Virus record (IMG/VR): IMGVR_UViG_3300048625_000095 | Coordinates: 1 to 20,000 of that record | Reading direction: 5' to 3' (one strand) | DNA length: 20,000 bases | Source of the DNA: a virus | Shown: piece by piece, positions 1 through 6,907 of the stretch | Position numbering within the stretch: position 1 is the first letter of the stretch | How the letters are laid out: every line of letters begins with the position of its first letter | Position numbers and translations under genes: made by a program | Notes under the pieces: generated by a model | Seen by the model: only the letters and a program-made list of their open reading frames with translations | Told to the model about the DNA's origin: nothing | Database searches by the model: none

Positions 1-2
1 CT

Positions 3-686
3 ATGATTGTGACTGGTCCTGCTGGTATCGGTAAGTCGCACGGCGTGTCTCTGCAAATGGAAAAGGCATCGCTGTTCGATCAAGTTGCAGGCAAGAAGCC
101 TCGCTTTGAAATCGTCAAAGGTGCTATGAGTGGTATCGGTCTGTTCGCTAAACTGTATGCTTACAGCGACAAAAAGAATGTTCTGGTGTTCGATGACTGC
201 GATATCTGGGAAGATCAAGACGCAATCAACGTGCTGAAAGGTGCTTTGGATTCAGGCAAGACTCGCCGTATCTCTTGGAACAAAGACTCTCGCATCCTGC
301 GTGACGAAGGTATCCCTAACTCGTTCAACTTCAACGGTTCTATCATTTTCATCACGAACAAGACCTTTGACAACAAGAAGGCAAGCAAGATGCAACCTCA
401 CTTGGATGCACTGCAATCTCGTTGTCACTTTCTGGACCTGACTGTTGACAGTGAGCGTGACAAGATGCTCCGCATCAAACAAGTTCACCGCGATGCTGAT
501 GGCGGTCTGTTCAAAGACTACGATTTTACTCAGGAACAAACTGATGAAATCATGTCGTTCATTGACACTAACCATGCAAAACTGCGTGAAGTCTCCTTGC
601 GTATGTGTCTGAAAATTGCTGACTTGGTTAAGATTTCCGCTAACTGGCGTGAACTGGCTAAAGCAACTTGCATGAAAGGTAATTAA
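3..686 (+). CDS. AAA+ ATPase, 5' end outside the window
   Basis: P-loop ATPase of the AAA+ type, seen as its C-terminal 227 residues. A Walker A motif (GPAGIGKS, residues 5-12 of the visible part) is followed by a Walker B motif (VLVFDDCD, about 60-67), a sensor-1-like strand (IIFITNK, about 113-119) and a likely arginine finger in QSRC (about 138-141). The Walker A lies almost at the first visible Met, and family members normally have more sequence before it, so the real start is probably upstream of the window. A helical C-terminal part follows. Expected role: ATP-driven remodelling of a protein or nucleic-acid partner; the partner is not visible. It does not look like the clamp-loader ATPase gp44. 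The stop is one base before the next gene, suggesting one transcript. The ATPase call is firm; the function is open. Confidence 0.85.
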   Translation: MIVTGPAGIGKSHGVSLQMEKASLFDQVAGKKPRFEIVKGAMSGIGLFAKLYAYSDKKNVLVFDDCDIWEDQDAINVLKGALDSGKTRRISWNKDSRILRDEGIPNSFNFNGSIIFITNKTFDNKKASKMQPHLDALQSRCHFLDLTVDSERDKMLRIKQVHRDADGGLFKDYDFTQEQTDEIMSFIDTNHAKLREVSLRMCLKIADLVKISANWRELAKATCMKGN

Positions 687-687
687 T

Positions 688-852
688 ATGTCAAATTTTG
701 TTGGTGCTATCATCTGCGTAGTGTGTCTTGGTCTTGCTAACTTTGGTGTTGAGGCATTTCGTGAAGTGCCCAATTATATAGAAGCATCCAAGACAACTTG
801 GAATCAGTTGTGGGCTATTGGTATTTACTGGGCTTTGTGGCTCAAAGATTAA
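688..852 (+). CDS. Small predicted membrane protein, 54 aa
   Basis: A 54-residue reading frame starts at ATG 688, one base after the stop of the ATPase gene. It begins MSNFVGAIICVVCLGLANFG, so residues 4-20 form one hydrophobic segment, and the C-terminal end is rich in Trp and aliphatic residues (WAIGIYWALWLKD), possibly a second membrane-associated helix. No ribosome site stands out apart from the AAAGGT in the end of the upstream gene, so translational coupling is likely. Not recognised. Small hydrophobic proteins are common in the accessory regions of large phages and may act at the host membrane; that is inference. Short length makes the call moderate. Confidence 0.55.
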   Translation: MSNFVGAIICVVCLGLANFGVEAFREVPNYIEASKTTWNQLWAIGIYWALWLKD

Positions 853-906
853 CCCCTGCAGTGTGCGTAACGGCAATGTCAATAAGTCCGTTTCGATAAG
901 GAAGAT

Positions 907-1152
907 ATGACAAACCCAACAGACTTGATTGACCGAGAACTTCATGTAGATGACTTTGTTGTTTTTCACAACAACATCTACCGAGTAAAAGCATTTGGTA
1001 AAGCACATCCAAGTTCAGGTAAAGGTACTGTGCAAATCATGTTAGCAGATCCTAGTCCAACGACTCGTCCTGTAAAGAAATACAGCGGTGATTTATGTAA
1101 GCTAGATCAAGGTGAAGTCTTGTTCTGGATGTTGAAGAAAGATTACAAATGA
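907..1152 (+). CDS. Hypothetical protein, 81 aa
   Basis: Unrecognised 81-residue protein starting at ATG 907 behind a good ribosome site (AAGGAAG, 899-905). The N-terminal half (VDDFVVFHNNIYRVKAFGKA) alternates hydrophobic and polar residues as in a small SH3-like beta barrel, and the C-terminus is KLDQGEVLFWMLKKDYK. There is no signal peptide or membrane segment. Its last codon and stop overlap the next start by 4 bases (ATGA), so the two genes are probably translated together. The fold suggestion is inference from the hydrophobic pattern only. Confidence 0.7.
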   Translation: MTNPTDLIDRELHVDDFVVFHNNIYRVKAFGKAHPSSGKGTVQIMLADPSPTTRPVKKYSGDLCKLDQGEVLFWMLKKDYK

Positions 1153-1499
1153 AAGTTAAAACAGGTTTCTATTTTATTGGTTGGATGCTCACGCGATTGT
1201 ATCGAACCTTAATTCGACTTCCATTGAAGCTACACCGTACATTCATGAACACATATCAAGATCATCGTGGTCTAGGATTCTTTGCTTGGTTTCTCACTAG
1301 TATGGTCGTGATATTTTTACTAGGTGCTGTTGGTTTGACTATTGGTGATACGAACGCAGAAAGCGTGAGTAATTTTAAAACGATAGTCACCATTGGCTAT
1401 AGTATAGCAGTAACGTATTTGATTACATGCGTGATCCTAGATCAGTATGAAAAGTTTGAGACCGAGCGAATGGCATCCTGGCATACGTTAAAAGACTAA
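1149..1499 (+). CDS. Predicted two-span inner-membrane protein, 116 aa
   Basis: A 116-residue protein with a basic amphipathic N-terminus (residues 1-40, many Arg/Lys) and two clear hydrophobic spans at about 43-65 (WFLTSMVVIFLLGAVGL) and 79-97 (IVTIGYSIAVTYLITCVIL), joined by a short polar loop. The charged tail (100-116) probably lies on the same side as the N-terminus. It overlaps the previous gene by ATGA and is followed within 10 bases by a strong terminator, so it is the last gene of its transcript. Family not recognised. A role at the host inner membrane is the natural inference. Confidence 0.75.
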   Translation: MKVKTGFYFIGWMLTRLYRTLIRLPLKLHRTFMNTYQDHRGLGFFAWFLTSMVVIFLLGAVGLTIGDTNAESVSNFKTIVTIGYSIAVTYLITCVILDQYEKFETERMASWHTLKD

Positions 1500-1507
1500 C
1501 AAAAATT

Positions 1508-1534
1508 AGTAGTACTTTAGTACTACTTTTTTTT
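1508..1534 (+). terminator. Intrinsic terminator
   Basis: An 8-bp perfect stem (AGTAGTAC / GTACTACT) with a TTTA loop is followed by eight T residues. It lies 9 bases after the stop of the membrane-protein gene and immediately before a new promoter, so it separates two transcription units. A preceding run of A (1501-1505) could let it act in the other direction too. Confidence 0.92.
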
Positions 1535-1536
1535 GG

Positions 1537-1565
1537 TTGACAATAAATCGATTTGGGCATATAAT
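1537..1565 (+). promoter_or_regulatory. Consensus sigma-70 promoter
   Basis: TTGACA (1537-1542), a 17-bp spacer and TATAAT (1560-1565): both hexamers and the spacing match the bacterial housekeeping consensus exactly. It begins 2 bases after the terminator T-run. Transcription should start near 1572, giving a leader of about 25 bases before ATG 1597. Such a promoter would be read by unmodified host polymerase, as expected for early phage genes. Confidence 0.93.
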
Positions 1566-1596
1566 ACATGTATTGAATCAGAAAACGGAGTCAGAA

Positions 1597-1755
1597 ATGA
1601 AATACATGATTGTTACTGAATGGCGTCAGGAAGTGTTTGAAAAGGTAGTCCAGCAGTTTCTTGACGAAGGCTGGATTCTGCAAGGTGGTGTTAGTATCAC
1701 TGTCAATGCGAACACCGGAACAATCTACACTGCCCAGGCTCTTGTGAAGGAATAA
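1597..1755 (+). CDS. DUF1737-like small protein, 52 aa
   Basis: A 52-residue protein starting MKYMIVTEWRQEVFEKVV. The pattern (beta strand MKYMIVT, a helix, then EGWILQGGVSIT and a final strand YTAQALVK) is that of DUF1737 proteins, small alpha/beta proteins of unknown function found in bacteria and phages. I chose ATG 1597 rather than an earlier TTG at 1537 because that TTG is the promoter -35 box and because ACGGAG (about 1585-1590) is a suitable ribosome site. It is the first gene behind the consensus promoter and is followed two bases later by the next gene. Family assignment is from recalled sequence pattern. Confidence 0.8.
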   Translation: MKYMIVTEWRQEVFEKVVQQFLDEGWILQGGVSITVNANTGTIYTAQALVKE

Positions 1756-1757
1756 GA

Positions 1758-2006
1758 ATGAACGGACGAATCAAAGACCTTGCTTATAAGGCTGTCTTAT
1801 TGGCAAACGAAGTATTCGATTATAAAGGCAAGGAATATTCCGAGATTGTTCAGGAAAAGTTCGCCGAGTTGATCGTAGAGGAATGTATGATGTTGTGTGG
1901 TGCCGTTTCTGGAGCCGCTCAAGTTGCCCGACCGAATGATGCATTTGGTGATGGTGCAGAAAAGTGTAAGTCTTTAATCAAAGAGCATTTCGGAGTCGAG
2001 GAATGA
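1758..2006 (+). CDS. Hypothetical phage protein, paralogue A (82 aa)
   Basis: An 82-residue protein with the frame MNGRIKDLAY near the start, KFAELIVEECMMLCG in the middle and IKEHFGVEE at the end. The next gene has the same three blocks, so the two are tandem duplicates. Both look mostly helical. Proteins with this start-middle-end pattern recur as small unknown genes in large phages; the function is not known. A ribosome site (AAGGAATAAG) lies in the end of the previous gene. It overlaps the next start by 4 bases. Confidence 0.8.
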   Translation: MNGRIKDLAYKAVLLANEVFDYKGKEYSEIVQEKFAELIVEECMMLCGAVSGAAQVARPNDAFGDGAEKCKSLIKEHFGVEE

Positions 2007-2209
2007 ACGGAAGATTTGTACAACTTGCATATCAAGCAAAACTATTTAACGGCATGCCGGCACCATTTGACGAAGTGAAAAAGTTTGCTGAGTTGATTGT
2101 CAAGGAATGCATGGAACAAGTTTGGTACACCCGTGAAGATATGGTTAACGACAACATTTCCGAAGTTATTAAACTACGGATCAAAGAACATTTTGGAGTT
2201 GAAGAATGA
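2003..2209 (+). CDS. Hypothetical phage protein, paralogue B (68 aa)
   Basis: A 68-residue shortened paralogue of the preceding gene: MNGRFVQLAY, then KKFAELIVKECME, then LRIKEHFGVEE. It lacks the Cys/Ala-rich stretch between the second and third blocks of the longer copy. The start ATG overlaps the upstream stop (ATGA) and its own stop overlaps the next start the same way. Mostly helical, no membrane segment, function unknown. The paralogy is seen directly in the two protein sequences. Confidence 0.8.
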   Translation: MNGRFVQLAYQAKLFNGMPAPFDEVKKFAELIVKECMEQVWYTREDMVNDNISEVIKLRIKEHFGVEE

Positions 2210-3000
2210 GTATTATCCAAGCATACAAAAGTGACGCAGACGGTAAAATCTTTGAAGACAAAAAGAAGTACCAAGCACACCTGCGCAAACTAGCAAGTGC
2301 CCGTCGTGCTGAAAAGAAGGTTGAGCAGATGGAAGCAGAGCGTGAGTTGTTCCTTGAAAAGATGGGACAAGTTAAAAGTCTTGCTGAACTGAATCAGTTT
2401 ATCAAAGACAACTGGCGCTGGTTCTGGGCTAACGGGGCACAAAATGACTTCTACCGTTGGGATCGTAAAGGTGAGGCTGCTCCGTTTCACGAATACCACG
2501 ATGTGAGCATCCTTGACTTGCGCTGGAGTGAATCTCTGAGTAACAGTCACTCTAGCCCTCGCAAAGGTGTTCAAAACTTTGATACCCGCGCTGATTACAA
2601 CAAAGGTAAGCCTACTGGTTACCCAGGTTGGAGTGGTCGTATCAACATCAAAGTTAAGCCACCAATGAGCAAGCACAAGAAAGATCCTTACATGCATGAT
2701 GGTTGGGGTTCTAGTTACTTTGAGCGCACTACTATCTGTACCGGTGGCGGTGGAGGCGGAGGTGGCACTGAGTTTAAGAGTTACAGCTACGAGGTTAAAC
2801 TTTGGGCCGCAGACTTCCCTGCAATGTATGAAGCAAAACGTAAGGATGAATGGATTCAGAAAGAGAATCAAGAACGTATGTATGTTTGGCGACAACTTGG
2901 TGGCAAGGGTTTGACTCCCGGTGTTACCGAACAAGATATCCCAAGTGACTTTGCTATGAGCGATCCACTTGAAGGTGATTTCAGTCGTACAAAATACTAA
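2206..3000 (+). CDS. Hypothetical protein with coiled-coil N-terminus and polyglycine loop, 264 aa
   Basis: The N-terminal 60 residues are highly charged and probably helical or coiled-coil (RAEKKVEQMEAERELFLEKM). A Trp-rich segment follows (KDNWRWFWANGAQNDFYRWD, about 68-87). Residues 88-240 look like a beta-rich globular domain, interrupted by eight consecutive Gly (residues 180-187). Ends in DPLEGDFSRTKY. No enzyme motif, signal peptide or membrane span is visible. It overlaps paralogue B by 4 bases and is closed by a terminator 15 bases downstream, so it is the last gene of the unit from promoter 1537. I do not recognise the function. Confidence 0.8.
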   Translation: MSIIQAYKSDADGKIFEDKKKYQAHLRKLASARRAEKKVEQMEAERELFLEKMGQVKSLAELNQFIKDNWRWFWANGAQNDFYRWDRKGEAAPFHEYHDVSILDLRWSESLSNSHSSPRKGVQNFDTRADYNKGKPTGYPGWSGRINIKVKPPMSKHKKDPYMHDGWGSSYFERTTICTGGGGGGGGTEFKSYSYEVKLWAADFPAMYEAKRKDEWIQKENQERMYVWRQLGGKGLTPGVTEQDIPSDFAMSDPLEGDFSRTKY

Positions 3001-3015
3001 TTGGTAACGCATTTT

Positions 3016-3039
3016 AGGGGACTTCGGTCCCCTTTTTTT
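3016..3039 (+). terminator. Intrinsic terminator with UUCG tetraloop
   Basis: A perfect 7-bp stem AGGGGAC / GTCCCCT closes a TTCG loop (the very stable C-UUCG-G type) and is followed by a run of T to 3039. It ends the unit of accessory genes and precedes the promoter of the replication block. Confidence 0.95.
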
Positions 3040-3049
3040 GCCTTATAAT

Positions 3050-3078
3050 TTGCTTTTACTATTGTGATTAAATATAAT
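3050..3078 (+). promoter_or_regulatory. Probable sigma-70 promoter, possibly giving a leaderless transcript
   Basis: TTGCTT (3050-3055), 17-bp spacer, TATAAT (3073-3078). The -35 matches only in TTG, the -10 is perfect. The expected start site, 7 bases after the -10, is 3085, exactly the A of an in-frame ATG with no ribosome site. The overlapping ATTAAATA (3067-3074) is also a weak match to the phage late motif, so timing is uncertain. Confidence 0.65.
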
Positions 3079-3084
3079 GTAACA

Positions 3085-4089
3085 ATGGTAGAGCCTAAAA
3101 CAATCGAACAAGTACTTCACTTTATGAAGGGTCATATCCACATGAGTAGATATGACGAAAAGTTTATTGATAACATAGCAACGTTAAAACAAGTAACTAC
3201 CAATCAGGTAGTATTACTAGATACGTTATTGCATAAATATCAAAGACAGTTTGCCAAACACGAACTATTCGTTGACAAGTTGGTTGACTTGCCATGGTCA
3301 GTTAATGTTGTTGAATCTAGTCCTCAATACACTGAGGGTCATGTAAAGATTGACAACGACACAATATATTTCAAGTGTCCATTCAATAGAACATTCATCG
3401 ATTCTTTCAGAAAGATCGAACTGAATAGTTTTACCTGGATCAAAGAGGAGAGACAATACAAAGCTCCTTACAGCACATACAACCTTAAACTTGTATTGAA
3501 CGCGGCTGACAAATACTTTCCAGTCATACACAAATGCGAAGTCACGCAACACATAATTGAAACACTGACCGAGTATGAGTTGATGAAGTATTGGGAACCC
3601 ACACTTGTCAATCGTAACGGCAACTGGTTCATCGTGGCATCGAACAGTGCATTGGATGACAGTCTAGGTGATCTTAAAATAGATGATAGTGTTGAGACAC
3701 TAGCCATTCTATCTAGCCGAGGTATTATATTTGATGATGCAACTGTAAACATTAGTCCAAAGCATAGATTTGCGTGTGAACAAATCACATATATTGAGCA
3801 AAGTCACCTAACCACTATGGTTTCTTGGCTCAAGGAGATACAATGTGATATAGCGTATCTATCAGGTTCTTCTGTGACTAACTCAACTAGAGAAAAGTTA
3901 AAGAGAGAACTAGAGGCAAATGGTATTCAATACTGCGACACTAACACTAGCGTTAGTTTACTACCCATAGGTGACTACAACTTCCCAGTGACAATTAGGT
4001 TCATGAGGAAGTTTGAGAGTGCATATGACCCAGCAAAGGTGTGTAAAATAATTCACATCGTAAATTCAGAACCAATCAATATTAAATGA
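3085..4089 (+). CDS. Unknown protein with a HARP-like N-terminal segment, 334 aa
   Basis: A 334-residue protein directly upstream of and 4 bases overlapping uvsW. In the first half, the segment YFKCPFNRTFIDSFRKI...FTWIKEERQYKAPYSTYNLKLV resembles the HARP-type DNA-binding module found next to SNF2/UvsW-like helicases (a strand, a helix, a basic residue pair, a Trp and a strand). The second half (ILSSRGIIFDDATV...TMVSWLKEIQCDIAYLSGSS) alternates strands and helices without a motif I know. No Walker motifs, so it is not itself a helicase. A DNA-binding partner of the helicase is inference. Start: GTG 3064 is possible, but ATG 3085 coincides with the predicted transcription start; a later ATG at 3142 has a GAAGGG upstream (3126-3131). 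Confidence 0.7.
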   Translation: MVEPKTIEQVLHFMKGHIHMSRYDEKFIDNIATLKQVTTNQVVLLDTLLHKYQRQFAKHELFVDKLVDLPWSVNVVESSPQYTEGHVKIDNDTIYFKCPFNRTFIDSFRKIELNSFTWIKEERQYKAPYSTYNLKLVLNAADKYFPVIHKCEVTQHIIETLTEYELMKYWEPTLVNRNGNWFIVASNSALDDSLGDLKIDDSVETLAILSSRGIIFDDATVNISPKHRFACEQITYIEQSHLTTMVSWLKEIQCDIAYLSGSSVTNSTREKLKRELEANGIQYCDTNTSVSLLPIGDYNFPVTIRFMRKFESAYDPAKVCKIIHIVNSEPINIK

Positions 4090-5573
4090 AACAATGTAAA
4101 TTACTAATCAGGGACGAAGTTAACATAAAACTTGAGGGACTTGATCTATCAGAGCGTAAGGCTCTAATGAAGATGTTTGAATTTGATGTGCCAGGTGCAC
4201 GTTATCTTCCAAGCGTAAGACTAGGTCGTTGGAATGGCAAGACAAGCTATTTCAGTCTAGGCGGTAGCACGTACATCAACTTGCTTGAAGAAATTCTACC
4301 TGTACTTGATCGTGCAGGATATGACATTGACCTCGATGACCAACGTGACTATCGCACAACATTCGAATTCGACAAGGTGTCCGAGGAGACGTTCAAACAC
4401 AAGTTATGGCCTGCAAAGCATCCGGCAGCAGGTCAACCTGTCGTATTGCGTGACTATCAGATCGATATCATTAACAAGTTTCTTGAAAATCCGCAGTGTA
4501 TTCAAGAAGTAGCAACGGGTGCAGGTAAGACGTTGACAACTGCGGCACTTTCATTGAGCGTAGAGAAGTATGGTAGATCGATTGTTATTGTCCCTAATAA
4601 AGACCTTGTACGTCAAACGGAAGCCGACTATATTAATTTGGGTCTTGATGTTGGTGTGTATTTTGGTGACCGCAAAGAAGCCGGAAGAACTCATACAATA
4701 TGTACTTGGCAATCATTGAACAATATGATGAAGAACACCAAGACAGGGGAAGCAGAAATCCCAATTGGTGAGTTCATCGAAGGTGTTGTTTGTGTTATGG
4801 TTGACGAAGTACACATGGCTAAAGCTGATGCATTGAAAGCATTGTTGACTGGTCCTTTTGCTCAGGTTCCTATTCGCTGGGGATTGACAGGTACAGTTCC
4901 AAAGGCTAAGTTTGAATTCATGTCGTTGTTCGTTTCATTAGGCCCAGTCATTGGTCGTCTGTCTGCAAGCGAACTACAAGACAGAGGTGTACTTGCACAA
5001 TGTCACGTTAAGATCGTGCAGTTGAAAGATGAAGTAGAGTTCGGTAACTATCAAAGCGAATTGAAGTACCTAACTGAGAACAGCGAACGACTTGATGCAA
5101 TCGCTAAACTAATCAATGATGTCAAAGACAGTGGTAACACATTGATTCTTGTAGACAGAATCAGTGCAGGCAAAGAACTACAACGTAGATTGTCAAATAT
5201 CTTTAGTCTATTGAAAGATAAACCAGAAGTAGCATTTGTATCAGGAGAAACAAACTTAAATGAACGTAGGGAAGAGTATGACGATTTTGCTACAGCGACT
5301 AACAAAGTCTTTATCGCCACGTATGGTGTCGCTGCTGTTGGTATCAATATACCTCGTATCTTTAACTTGGTTCTTTTGGAGCCTGGTAAATCGTTTGTCC
5401 GTGTTATCCAGTCAATAGGTCGAGGTATTCGTAAAGCAGAAGACAAAGATTTTGTGCAGATTTGGGATATCACTAGCTCATGTAAGTTTGCTAAACGTCA
5501 CTTGACGCAAAGAAAAACCTACTATAAAGATGCAAACTATCCATTTGACATTGAAAAGCTAACCTATAAGTGA
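4086..5573 (+). CDS. uvsW: UvsW-type superfamily 2 DNA/RNA helicase
   Basis: A 495-residue ATP-dependent helicase. Residues 1-60 match the T4 UvsW N-terminal domain pattern (FDVPGARYLPSVRLGRWNGK, about 33-52). Helicase motifs follow in order: Q-like LRDYQ (121-125), motif I ATGAGKT (143-149), motif II DEVH (240-243), motif III LTGT (267-270), and motif VI QSIGRGIRK (442-450). T4 UvsW unwinds branched DNA and R-loops, drives fork regression and helps the switch from origin- to recombination-dependent replication. The length is shorter than T4 UvsW (587 aa). No ribosome site is obvious, so it is probably translated by coupling to the gene it overlaps by ATGA. Its 3' end carries the -35 of the next promoter. 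Confidence 0.95.
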   Translation: MKQCKLLIRDEVNIKLEGLDLSERKALMKMFEFDVPGARYLPSVRLGRWNGKTSYFSLGGSTYINLLEEILPVLDRAGYDIDLDDQRDYRTTFEFDKVSEETFKHKLWPAKHPAAGQPVVLRDYQIDIINKFLENPQCIQEVATGAGKTLTTAALSLSVEKYGRSIVIVPNKDLVRQTEADYINLGLDVGVYFGDRKEAGRTHTICTWQSLNNMMKNTKTGEAEIPIGEFIEGVVCVMVDEVHMAKADALKALLTGPFAQVPIRWGLTGTVPKAKFEFMSLFVSLGPVIGRLSASELQDRGVLAQCHVKIVQLKDEVEFGNYQSELKYLTENSERLDAIAKLINDVKDSGNTLILVDRISAGKELQRRLSNIFSLLKDKPEVAFVSGETNLNERREEYDDFATATNKVFIATYGVAAVGINIPRIFNLVLLEPGKSFVRVIQSIGRGIRKAEDKDFVQIWDITSSCKFAKRHLTQRKTYYKDANYPFDIEKLTYK

Positions 5574-5579
5574 TATAAT
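5551..5579 (+). promoter_or_regulatory. Strong sigma-70 promoter giving a probable leaderless transcript
   Basis: TTGAAA (5551-5556), 17-bp spacer, TATAAT (5574-5579), inside and just past the end of uvsW. The downstream ATG at 5585 starts 6 positions after the last base of the -10, so transcription should begin at or within one base of the start codon. An in-frame TAA at 5576-5578 rules out an earlier start, and there is no ribosome site. Confidence 0.82.
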
Positions 5580-5584
5580 ACATT

Positions 5585-6085
5585 ATGCGTATATTAACCC
5601 TCGACAACAACTATTACAATCTAGAGACATTACCGGAAGAGATTGATGACCTTAGATTTGCTATCCTAGATAATTCTAACCCATCGAACGTAGACTATCA
5701 TTACATTCCCTTAATCTTTTTAGAATCATTCAGCGCTCCTGCACTTGTACTCAAGATCGGTGAGAAGACAATCAAGATGCCAGTAGATTGGCAGATACTG
5801 ATTGGTGAAAAAGAACACGGTGACTTAGAGACATTACCTCTTACAAGTATCAATGATAGGGGATTCAATGCGTTTGAATTCAATCCACTAAGTTCATTCA
5901 GTCCATCATTCTTACCTATCGAGATTGTTGATATCTATCACGATGTAACTTGGTATGCACCTCGACTAAAGAACGGACAGTTCTTGTGTGTTCCAATCGA
6001 TGACGGTGACAAACCTAGATGTGTTTACTTTGTTAAAGAGATTAGCAGAAATTGTGAAATAGTAGATTATAGTCAGGCGTTTTAA
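5585..6085 (+). CDS. Hypothetical protein, 166 aa
   Basis: An unrecognised, acidic, beta-rich 166-residue protein with no membrane span or nucleotide-binding motif. Noticeable segments are PALVLKIGEKTIKMPVDWQI (about 51-70), a buried strand-turn-strand pattern around the loop DWQILIGEKEHGDLETLPLT, and VDIYHDVTWYAPRLKNGQFL in the C-terminal third. The Pro-hydrophobic-Asp-Trp segment recalls small barrel domains, but this is only an impression. ATG 5585 is the only start: an in-frame stop lies at 5576 and the next Met is at about residue 63. It lies directly on the predicted transcription start and has no ribosome site. One base separates its stop from the next start. Confidence 0.75.
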   Translation: MRILTLDNNYYNLETLPEEIDDLRFAILDNSNPSNVDYHYIPLIFLESFSAPALVLKIGEKTIKMPVDWQILIGEKEHGDLETLPLTSINDRGFNAFEFNPLSSFSPSFLPIEIVDIYHDVTWYAPRLKNGQFLCVPIDDGDKPRCVYFVKEISRNCEIVDYSQAF

Positions 6086-6086
6086 T

Positions 6087-6314
6087 ATGAGTTGCAATCA
6101 TCAAAGAGAAACCTCACGCTGGGAAGAAGAAGAAGACTGGTACTCCGGTGAGATGGTAGGAGAATGGAAATATTACACCGAAAGCACTTGTGTAGATATT
6201 GACTTACACAGATATAAGTGTACAATGTGCAATGAAGTAATGTATTACTCAGGTCGTGCTAGAGACTACTATGAAAAAGGTATCAAGAGCGACTGGATCA
6301 CAGGATTAAATTAA
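6087..6314 (+). CDS. Small zinc-ribbon-like protein, 75 aa
   Basis: A 75-residue acidic protein with metal-ligand candidates Cys3, His5, Cys35, His41 and the knuckle Cys45-x2-Cys48 (YKCTMCNEVMYYSG). The spacing suggests one zinc bound by the N-terminal Cys/His pair and the C-x2-C knuckle. Similar short proteins with CNH near the start and HRYKCTxC near the end occur in T4-like phages of aquatic bacteria. No catalytic residues are visible; a role in binding nucleic acid or protein is inference. The gene sits between an unknown and the gp62 candidate, with a TAATG overlap at its end. Confidence 0.8.
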   Translation: MSCNHQRETSRWEEEEDWYSGEMVGEWKYYTESTCVDIDLHRYKCTMCNEVMYYSGRARDYYEKGIKSDWITGLN

Positions 6315-6907
6315 TGGCAACGAAAAAACCAGCAGTACCAGTAGATGAAAAATTTCAAGATCAAGACCTAGACTTGTTTGAAGTCTTGGCTGCTCTTGAT
6401 AAGAAAGACTATGGCTATTACGATAGACTCAGTCCTGAACAACAAAAGAAGTTTGTACCATTCATGATGATTAAGTGGATGAGTGCTATCAAAGGTAGTG
6501 AAGGTGCATCACGATATTATGTAATGAGTACGAACGAGTATGCTAACAAATACTTGTTCAACGAATACGTACAGAAGCATCCTAAACTACAATGGCAAAT
6601 GCTATGTGCTGCAAGTCCCGGTATCGGCAAACAGTTTCATCAATGGATCCCTCAGATCAAAGAGAAGGTTTCATTGCTCAGAGAACCTGCAGTGCAGAAA
6701 GATATCAAAGACTATTACAAAAAGATTTATCCCAAAGCAAGCGATGGTGATATCACAGAGATTAGCAAAGCATTTGTAGCTGACCAAAAGCGTAAGATGT
6801 ACTTTGCGAAAGTATTCCCAGACATGAAGATTGAAGACATTGAGGTATTGAGTGGACTTGTTACTGACGAAGAAATCGAGCAATATGAAAAAGACCGAGG
6901 CAACTGA
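6314..6907 (+). CDS. 62: Probable sliding-clamp loader small subunit (gp62-like), 197 aa
   Basis: Mostly helical 197-residue protein without a P-loop. The core segment ANKYLFNEYVQKHPKLQWQM followed by LCAASPGIGKQFHQWI (about 78-112) resembles T4 gp62, where a short hydrophobic helix is followed by LMAAVPRGKRYGKW; the length (T4 gp62: 187 aa) and the C-terminal helices also agree. gp62 joins four gp44 ATPase subunits to load the gp45 clamp on DNA for the polymerase. In T4, 44 and 62 are neighbours; here gp44 is not in the window. The start overlaps the previous stop by one base. The similarity is moderate, so the assignment is likely but not certain. Confidence 0.72.
   Translation: MATKKPAVPVDEKFQDQDLDLFEVLAALDKKDYGYYDRLSPEQQKKFVPFMMIKWMSAIKGSEGASRYYVMSTNEYANKYLFNEYVQKHPKLQWQMLCAASPGIGKQFHQWIPQIKEKVSLLREPAVQKDIKDYYKKIYPKASDGDITEISKAFVADQKRKMYFAKVFPDMKIEDIEVLSGLVTDEEIEQYEKDRGN

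Noticed and set aside
252-773. 173-codon open frame on the minus strand
   Set aside because: It is antisense to the ATPase gene, which has clear motifs, and shows no recognisable protein features.
2290-3012. 240-codon open frame on the minus strand
   Set aside because: It lies opposite the well-supported 264-aa gene, has no ribosome site, would run against a terminator and is rich in Thr/Val from codon shadowing.
3044-3049. A first TATAAT after the terminator at 3016-3039
   Set aside because: No -35-like hexamer lies 16-18 bases upstream (that stretch is the terminator stem); the second TATAAT at 3073 has a better partner.
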